From Zygnema cylindricum (Eukaryota; Streptophyta; Zygnematophyceae; Zygnematales; Zygnemataceae): a DNA stretch of 62,000 nucleotides. Shown here one piece after another: positions 56,170 to 62,000 of this stretch (its first letter is position 1; each line of letters begins with the position of its first letter). Below the pieces are notes generated by a model. The model worked only from the letters and a program-made list of their open reading frames with translations, did not search any database and was not told the DNA's origin. The stretch lies in contig JBBHKE010001664.1 of assembly GCA_037447655.1 (NCBI GenBank), positions 1-62,000 on the forward strand. The letters are read 5' to 3'. A program made the translations under genes and the position numbers.

Positions 56170-57965
56170 TGTAGAAACTAATGTTTTTATTAGTATTTTC
56201 TAGGTCTAAGAAGAAATATAGAAGTCGAGGCAGTCTATCTCTAACTTCTCTCTCCAACTCTCAAACTTGTCGCAGTCACTGAGAAATCGGAGAGGAAGCT
56301 AGAGCCATGGCTACCTTGGCTATCCTGAGGTTTACGGGAATTTTATATTAGGATTTGTTTATTTTATTAAAAGGTATGTGCCGGCGGCAGGATTTGATCC
56401 TTGTACCTACCGGCCGGCAGACAGGGACTAGCCGGTAGCCTTAGCCGTTACGTCTAGCAGTAGTGTTACATAGCATATAGTTTGATATTTATTTAAATAC
56501 GTATACGTGCGATAAATCATTTAACTGGTATGAATTACGGGATACATAGATCCAGTAATATGTAATGTACGGATTACGATACGGACACAAATCAGTACCG
56601 CGCATTTGTTTCGTAAATGAAACAAATACCGCGCATGTATTTATTACGGCTACGATTGAAGCCGAATTTAATCGGACGGCCGAGATTAGCGCCGAGATCG
56701 CGGAGGAAGATTTCGGCGGTTTGTGGCCATCGCCACATCGGATGACGCGTGGCGAAATTCCGTCGGATTGTGGAATCTCCGGAGATCATGGCATCGAATC
56801 CGGATTTGACATGTGTCGACATTTTGGCCATGTCGTACAATGTCCGTACATAAAGTACACGGCAGTTGTACTTTTGCGTACGGAACTCAATTCTGATTGG
56901 TTCCGTACATCAGTAGATAGAGTCTGTGAGAGAGATAGGACTTAGAAAAATTAGAAGATAGGACCCCCTCTCCCAGAGAGCTTCTGTACAAAAGGTCAAC
57001 TTTGACCCTCCATAACTTACTGCTCAGGGGAGCAAATTCAGAGATTCTTTTTGCTACCGACTCAGGGGAGTCTTGTCTTTACAGGGGTGGAGGTGGTCAG
57101 GGTTTTTGTCTGCCAGGGTGGCAGTTTTTTTTGCTGGAACACAAAGGGGTCAGGATTATCCTAGAGGCTTCTTGGAAGCTGTCTACTCTGAGGACTTATG
57201 GAGGTCTCAGAGTTTCACCCACCTTCTCTCTCTAGCCCCCAGACTTGTTGTAGTCATTGAAAGAGAGAGAGAGAGAGCAGTGGAGCCATGGATGCCTCAG
57301 CTCAATAGGCACGATTAAAGAGTGACCTAAGTCACTCTCAACAAAAACGTTGAGTCCGGGAGGACTCGAACCTCCGACCAGCAGAGCGAGGCATAGCCGT
57401 CAGCTCTTACCGGTCTGTCGTAGTAGTCCGTTAGGATACATAGGGTTTGATAGTTATTTAAACATTAGCTAAATCATTAATTCGATTAACGGAATAACAA
57501 ATTGAGGACATAGAAACTAGTTGAGAATTTAATATGCACGAAACAAATGCACCGGACATTTGTTTTTTTGAACAGCTAGCATTAAAAACCGGTTTGGATC
57601 TGACGACCCTCATCATCGTCGAGATCGCAGAATAGCCGCCTTGGCAGTTTTTGGACGTGACAAGACCTGTCGACACGTGGCAAGATATCATTGGGAAGCA
57701 GGAATCACGGGGAGCGCGAGGATAAGTCTGAAGGAGACAGACGTCCACTCCATGGCTTTGTAGTACACAGGAAGTACAGAAATTACATCGGCCCTAGTAC
57801 CTTTCTATACTGTACAGTCTTCTGATTGGTTTGTACATCAGTAGATAGGGGTTGTAAGAGGGGTTTAGGACTTAGAGGATTGAGGAGGCCTCTCTCCCAA
57901 CAAGCTTGTATAAATATTGGCATATTTGCGACTTGATAACTAATCGCTTGGTTGGGCGTTTTTGT
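56170..57965 (+). repeat. 3' LTR of copia F
   Basis: It matches the 5' LTR to 57764, then continues with text similar to an earlier part of the LTR (GATTGGTTTGTACATCAGTA, repeated from about 56899). That indicates an internal duplication inside the LTR. It holds tRNA-like modules at 56390-56456 and 57362-57414. An open frame at 56565-56945, also in the 5' LTR at 52399-52755, has no recognised domain. Confidence 0.7.
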
Positions 57966-58095
57966 TGAAGGTCATGGGCATTAGGACTCGGCTGTGATCC
58001 TTCCCACTAGGAGTCACACTTGCGCCAGCAGGAGCAGGTGGAGCACTAGGGCTAATAGAAGCACTTGCAATAGGAGCTGAGCCATTATTAGACAT
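57966..58095 (-). pseudogene. Gag start of a copia H copy, cut by copia F
   Basis: The minus-strand ATG at 58095 opens a Ser/Ala/Pro-rich gag N-terminus (MSNNGSAPIASAS) that runs into the F LTR. It lies downstream of the H LTR, so it belongs to a second H unit in tandem. Confidence 0.6.
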
Positions 58096-58277
58096 GTTAG
58101 CGTAAGCAAACCCAAAGAGAAATGCCTAGAAGACTAGATCTATAGTGTAAGATATGTAACTCCAAACGAAAGAGGTATTTCAACCAAACAAACATGTACT
58201 ACAAGCAAATTAGAGACAATAGAGCATAAAACACCTTAAACTGCACTCAGTGCTCTCATTTCCTTAATTCTTGTGTA

Positions 58278-58651
58278 GAATGTACAATCAGTATTGAATT
58301 GATCAATCCTAATTGAACTAAATACTCAAAAGATCTAAAAAACATCTAAAAGATCTACAAAACATCAAAAACGTATGTACATGGTTCATTAGACACCCTA
58401 CTAACAAAAATCTAAGTGTTTGGACCAAAATTGTCCACTAACAATATCTATACCCTAAAAATCCGGATGATTCTTATCACGTTTACATTCATTGGCGGCC
58501 CTACACACTAATTAACTTAAAGATATCAATTCGTGTAGATACTACCAAAAATCTACACTAAATTTGGTCAATATTGAACAGTTGGTATTCTAAAAATATT
58601 CTAAGTCCTGGACTCAAATTTCTAAGACATACTAAAGCTTACTTTTCAATA
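58278..58651 (-). repeat. LTR of copia H
   Basis: It starts after the polypurine tract GCTTAAGGGGAG (58652 upward on the plus strand), reads TATTGAAAAGTAAGC and ends near CATTCTACA at about 58278. It is followed by a leader and a gag start. A short LTR of about 375 bp; the first dinucleotide is TA rather than TG. Confidence 0.6.
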
Positions 58652-58673
58652 CTCCCCTTAAGCTTTAGAAGAC

Positions 58674-61600
58674 TTACTCACTTAGACCACATGCTTTTCT
58701 GCAATACTCCAATTTAGGAGCGGGAAGGGCTTTTGTCAAGATATCCGCAACCATTTTCTCATCAGGCAAATAAAAAAGTTTTACCACTTTTGCAAATACT
58801 TTCTCACGTACCAAATGTAGCCGAATGTCCATATGCTTACTCTTAAAATGGTGACTTGGGTTTGTAGCCACAGAAATGGCTGCCTGATTGTCGCACCACA
58901 TTACTTGTGTTCCGTGTTGTGTAAACCCCAATTCTTGAAGGAATGCCTTAATCCAAAGAAATTCCTTTAAGGCTGCGCTTGCAGCCATGTATTCGGCTTC
59001 CATAGGTGATTGTGCCGTGACTTTTTGAAGTTTACTACTCCAACTACAAGTTCCACTTCCAATCTGAATGACATACCCAGTTGTAGACTTCCTACTAGGC
59101 ACATCACCATAGCTAGCATCACTCCAAGTATTAATACTAACCTTGTCCCCTACCAAAGTAAGCCAAAGATTCCTAGTCCCAACAAGATATCTTAAGACCC
59201 TTTTTGCTGCCTCCCAATCTCTCTTTCGTGGATTTTGTAGACTTCTACTCAACACACCAACAGCTGCAGCTATATCGGGCCTAGTGCAATTCATGAAGTA
59301 AATTAAACTTCCTACTACTTGCCTGTAGGGTACTTGGGACATAAATTTTTGCTCTTCTGCACTGAGTTCCTCATCTATTATGACTCCAAACTCATGCTCC
59401 ATTCCTTCAAGTTTTTGCTTATACTCCATAGGAGTTGCACAACCTTTGGCATCAGCCAAGCCAAATTTTTCCAACATGTTTCCTATCGCTTCTTTTTGAG
59501 TTAGTCTAATTATTTTCTTTTCTCTATCTCTTTCAACTTGTATTCCAAGGATATATTTTGCCTCACCCAAATCTTTCATTTCAAATTTTGAATTAAGAGC
59601 CTGTTTTACCCTAGCAATTCCCTCTTTGTTCCTACTAATTAGCAGCAAATCATCAACATACACGGCAATGAATATCACCTCATCAGGATTATCACCACAC
59701 ATCACATATACTGAATGATCTGAGCTAATTCTAGTAAACCCTAATCCTGTCAAGAACTCATCTAATTTTCGGTTCCACTGCCTAGGGGCCTGTTTTAGGC
59801 CATACAATGATTTTAAAAGTCTGCACACAAGATTTTCTTTTCCTACTTCCTCATAACCCTCAGGCTGCTTCATATAAATGACCTCATCTAAATCACCATG
59901 CAAAAAGGCAGTTTTGACATCCATTTGGTGGATGTCAAAATCCTCTATAGCAGCTAATGTAAGTAAGATGCGGACAGATGGAAACCTTACAACTGGTGAA
60001 AATGTTTCTTCATAATCTATCCCCTCCTTTTGATTATATCCCTTAGCAACCAAGCGAGCCTTATACCTGTCTATGGTATTATCTGGGTTCAATTTTAACT
60101 TAAACACCCATTTACTTCCAATAGCCTTTCTTCCTGGAGGAAGTTCCACCAGATCCCAAGTTTGGGCCTCCATGATGGACTTCATTTCCTCATTGACGGC
60201 TTCCACCCAATGTTCCCTTTCATTACTCGAAAAAGCTTCTTTCAATGTTAAAGGCTCTTCTATGTGTGCAGAATGAGCAAAGGCTGCATTTTCTCCCCTG
60301 AGTCGTGCACTTCGCCTCACTCCACCTGGAAATTCTGTCGCTGGTATAGATGGTTGGGTCCTCCTCCTTGATACATGTGATTCTTCTTGTGATTCAGTTT
60401 CAGCTTGAGGTAGAGGAGATTCTACAACTCTTTCGGGCATAACACTTCCTGTTTCTGGTGGAGAAGATGATTCCAAGTCATTTTGACTTAAACTAGATGC
60501 ATTTTCTACATTTTTCTTGAAAAATAAAGGATTTTCCTCTAAAAAGATATAATCAACACTTTTATCTTTCTTTTCATTGCTACATTGACTAAATACATCT
60601 ACTCCTCTTCCCTCATCCTTCACTATGATGTTTCTGGCTACCACAACTCTATTTCTCTTAATGTCATATACTTTATAACCCTTGGCATGATCATCATACC
60701 CTAAAAATATACCTGGTATGCCTTTTGGCTCTAATTTCCATTTTTGTGGATCATTATCTAGCAAAAATACCTTACTTCCAAACACTTTGAAGTGACTTAC
60801 ATCTGGTTTGTGTCCTGTCCACATTTCATAAGGAGTTTTATCTTTTATTGCCCTTGTTTCTAGCCTATTTCTCACATAAGCTGCACAATGCATAGCCTCT
60901 GCCCAAAATTTGTAATCTATGTCCATATCAGCCATCATTGTCCTAGCACACTCTGATATGGTCCTATTCATCCTTTCTGAAACACCGTTTTGTTCCGGAG
61001 AATAAGGAACGGTTAGTTGACGTGAGATTCCATGCAATTTTAGGAATTCTGCAAACTCATTAGAAATGTACTCCCCTCCATTATCAGATCTGAATCCCGC
61101 TATCTTTCTCTCATGTAGATTCTCAACCCAAGCCTTATACTCTTTAAATTTTGAAAAAACTTCATCCTTACTTCTCAAAAAATAAACTGTAGTAAATCTA
61201 CTATAGTCATCAGTAAAGGTAAGCATAAACTTAGCACCTCCCACAGATGGATACCTAGATGGCCCCCATACATCTGAATAAATTAGTTCTAGCACCCTGC
61301 TACTTCTATGATCAGTTTGCGAAGGGAAAGGCAACTTATGAATTTTTCCCATTGCACAACCATCACATACATTTGATGCTGGTTTTTGACTAATTTTTAC
61401 ACCTTCCACCATTTTTTGATTTACCATCTTTTCTAATCTATCATAATTCACATGTCCTAAACGTTTATGCCATAAATCACAATCACTGATTACACTTGAG
61501 TACATAACATCATTGTCATTATCATTTGCAAGACTCAACCGATACAAATTGTTTCCTCCAGCAAATCCTTCTGCAACTATTTTCCCATTCTTACTCACTG

Positions 61601-62000
61601 TTTTCTTTCCATTCTCAGATATAGTTTTAAAACCTTTCTTTTCTACCACTGACGTAGAGAAAAAGTTTCTTTTAAAAGCTGGGACATGCAACACATCTTC
61701 CAAAACCCTTTTCACAGGTTTTCCCTCTACGTTCAACATAAGTGACACCCTCCCCTTTGCTTTTGACTCAACAAAGGTATCATCACTAAAATAAATTTTG
61801 ATGGGTGAAATAGATTGAATACTCTCATATAGATGGCGATTGCGGCACATGTGGGCAGATGCACCGGAGTCCATTATCCATTCGTCTTCCTCCACGCCTT
61901 CCGTTGCTTGTGCCATCGCAAAGTATTTCTTTTCGCTGTTGATAGGATAGCTGCTCACATCCTCCTCCTTTAGTTCGTTGAATAGAGAAGTTGGCCGTCC
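58674..62000 (-). CDS. Copia H polyprotein, open frame to the window edge
   Basis: One uninterrupted minus-strand frame covers protease through RNase H. Visible elements are protease WIMDSGASAHM (D-S-G, near 61870), the HHCC zinc region (LWHKRLGHVN ... CDGCAMGKIH) and the integrase core (TFTDDYSRF, FRSDNGGEYIS, PYSPEQNGVSER). RT has FSPVVRFPSVR, HQMDVKTAFLHGDL, SLYGLKQAPRQWN and YVDDLLLIS near 59660. RNase H has TWSDASYGD, SRKSTTGYV, MEAEYMAA and HHFKSKHMDIRL. It ends at TGA 58674. The frame is still open at 62000, so gag and the true start lie outside. It is the least damaged element here and may be recently active. Confidence 0.93.
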   Translation of the reverse strand, partial: GRPTSLFNELKEEDVSSYPINSEKKYFAMAQATEGVEEDEWIMDSGASAHMCRNRHLYESIQSISPIKIYFSDDTFVESKAKGRVSLMLNVEGKPVKRVLEDVLHVPAFKRNFFSTSVVEKKGFKTISENGKKTVSKNGKIVAEGFAGGNNLYRLSLANDNDNDVMYSSVISDCDLWHKRLGHVNYDRLEKMVNQKMVEGVKISQKPASNVCDGCAMGKIHKLPFPSQTDHRSSRVLELIYSDVWGPSRYPSVGGAKFMLTFTDDYSRFTTVYFLRSKDEVFSKFKEYKAWVENLHERKIAGFRSDNGGEYISNEFAEFLKLHGISRQLTVPYSPEQNGVSERMNRTISECARTMMADMDIDYKFWAEAMHCAAYVRNRLETRAIKDKTPYEMWTGHKPDVSHFKVFGSKVFLLDNDPQKWKLEPKGIPGIFLGYDDHAKGYKVYDIKRNRVVVARNIIVKDEGRGVDVFSQCSNEKKDKSVDYIFLEENPLFFKKNVENASSLSQNDLESSSPPETGSVMPERVVESPLPQAETESQEESHVSRRRTQPSIPATEFPGGVRRSARLRGENAAFAHSAHIEEPLTLKEAFSSNEREHWVEAVNEEMKSIMEAQTWDLVELPPGRKAIGSKWVFKLKLNPDNTIDRYKARLVAKGYNQKEGIDYEETFSPVVRFPSVRILLTLAAIEDFDIHQMDVKTAFLHGDLDEVIYMKQPEGYEEVGKENLVCRLLKSLYGLKQAPRQWNRKLDEFLTGLGFTRISSDHSVYVMCGDNPDEVIFIAVYVDDLLLISRNKEGIARVKQALNSKFEMKDLGEAKYILGIQVERDREKKIIRLTQKEAIGNMLEKFGLADAKGCATPMEYKQKLEGMEHEFGVIIDEELSAEEQKFMSQVPYRQVVGSLIYFMNCTRPDIAAAVGVLSRSLQNPRKRDWEAAKRVLRYLVGTRNLWLTLVGDKVSINTWSDASYGDVPSRKSTTGYVIQIGSGTCSWSSKLQKVTAQSPMEAEYMAASAALKEFLWIKAFLQELGFTQHGTQVMWCDNQAAISVATNPSHHFKSKHMDIRLHLVREKVFAKVVKLFYLPDEKMVADILTKALPAPKLEYCRKACGLSE

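Larger units (their letters stand above)
52005..57965 (+). mobile_element. Copia F with long LTRs, internally deleted
   Basis: The 5' LTR begins at 52005 (TGTAGAAACTAATG) and the 3' LTR at 56170, after AATAAGGGGAG. The two are nearly identical (roughly 98% by eye) for about 1.6 kb. Between them is pol from the integrase core to RNase H only. Primer site, gag and protease are deleted. The 3' LTR continues for about 200 bp that the 5' copy lacks. Its far end near 57965-58006 is fused to gag sequence of copia H, and the exact border is uncertain. Confidence 0.8.

Overview
The window looks like a repeat-rich, AT-rich nuclear segment of a green plant, most likely a non-seed streptophyte (fern, lycophyte, bryophyte or charophyte-type). 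The basis is degenerate and near-intact Ty1/copia retrotransposons, a plant-type LRR consensus (NNLSGxxPxxLGxL), spliceosomal introns with GTAAGT-type donors, an extensin-like SPPPP stretch, and PAN and F-type-lectin modules that I do not associate with typical seed-plant genes. The species cannot be fixed from the sequence. No rRNA, ordinary tRNA gene, CRISPR array or bacterial operon is visible.

Layout. 1-2000: decayed minus-strand copia. 3690-4080: LTR remnant with an antisense tRNA-like insert. 8278-16318: a split plus-strand gene. It has leucine-rich repeats (72-nt exons, one repeat each, all phase 2), then a Cys-rich/EGF-like exon, then exons that read as a papain-family (C1A) cysteine protease with an intact Q-x2-C-x2-C-W active-site box. 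16319-25440: a duplicated 3' flank and the orphan last exon of a paralogous LRR gene (23181-23490), broken up by a hAT relic, a MITE and a solo LTR with a TACTA target-site duplication. 28584-30819: a 5'-truncated copia whose 3' LTR abuts the proline-rich exon of a minus-strand gene (30820-32950). That gene encodes signal peptide, PAN/Apple domain, F-type lectin (FTP, F5/8C-like) domain and proline-rich linker. 33215-35333: a MITE and two TIR elements with 9-bp target duplications.

36551-62000 is a copia graveyard with four polyprotein-bearing elements. C (plus) and D (minus) belong to one family and meet at an inverted junction. E (minus) and F (plus) belong to a long-LTR family whose LTRs carry antisense tRNA-like A-box/B-box segments. 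H (minus) has an uninterrupted pol frame that runs off the right edge. A 1-kb tandem array of about 40-bp units with a palindromic core lies at 44697-45722, and a coiled-coil exon with an in-frame stop at 51395-51763.

The most interesting content is the pair of chimeric extracellular genes. The first is an LRR-EGF-papain fusion, which would be a receptor-like ectodomain carrying its own protease. The second is a PAN-F-lectin-proline-rich protein built from symmetric phase-1 modules. Both sit among transposons and both show signs of breakage: no catalytic His/Asn exon could be placed for the first, and an LTR sits in exon 3 of the second.
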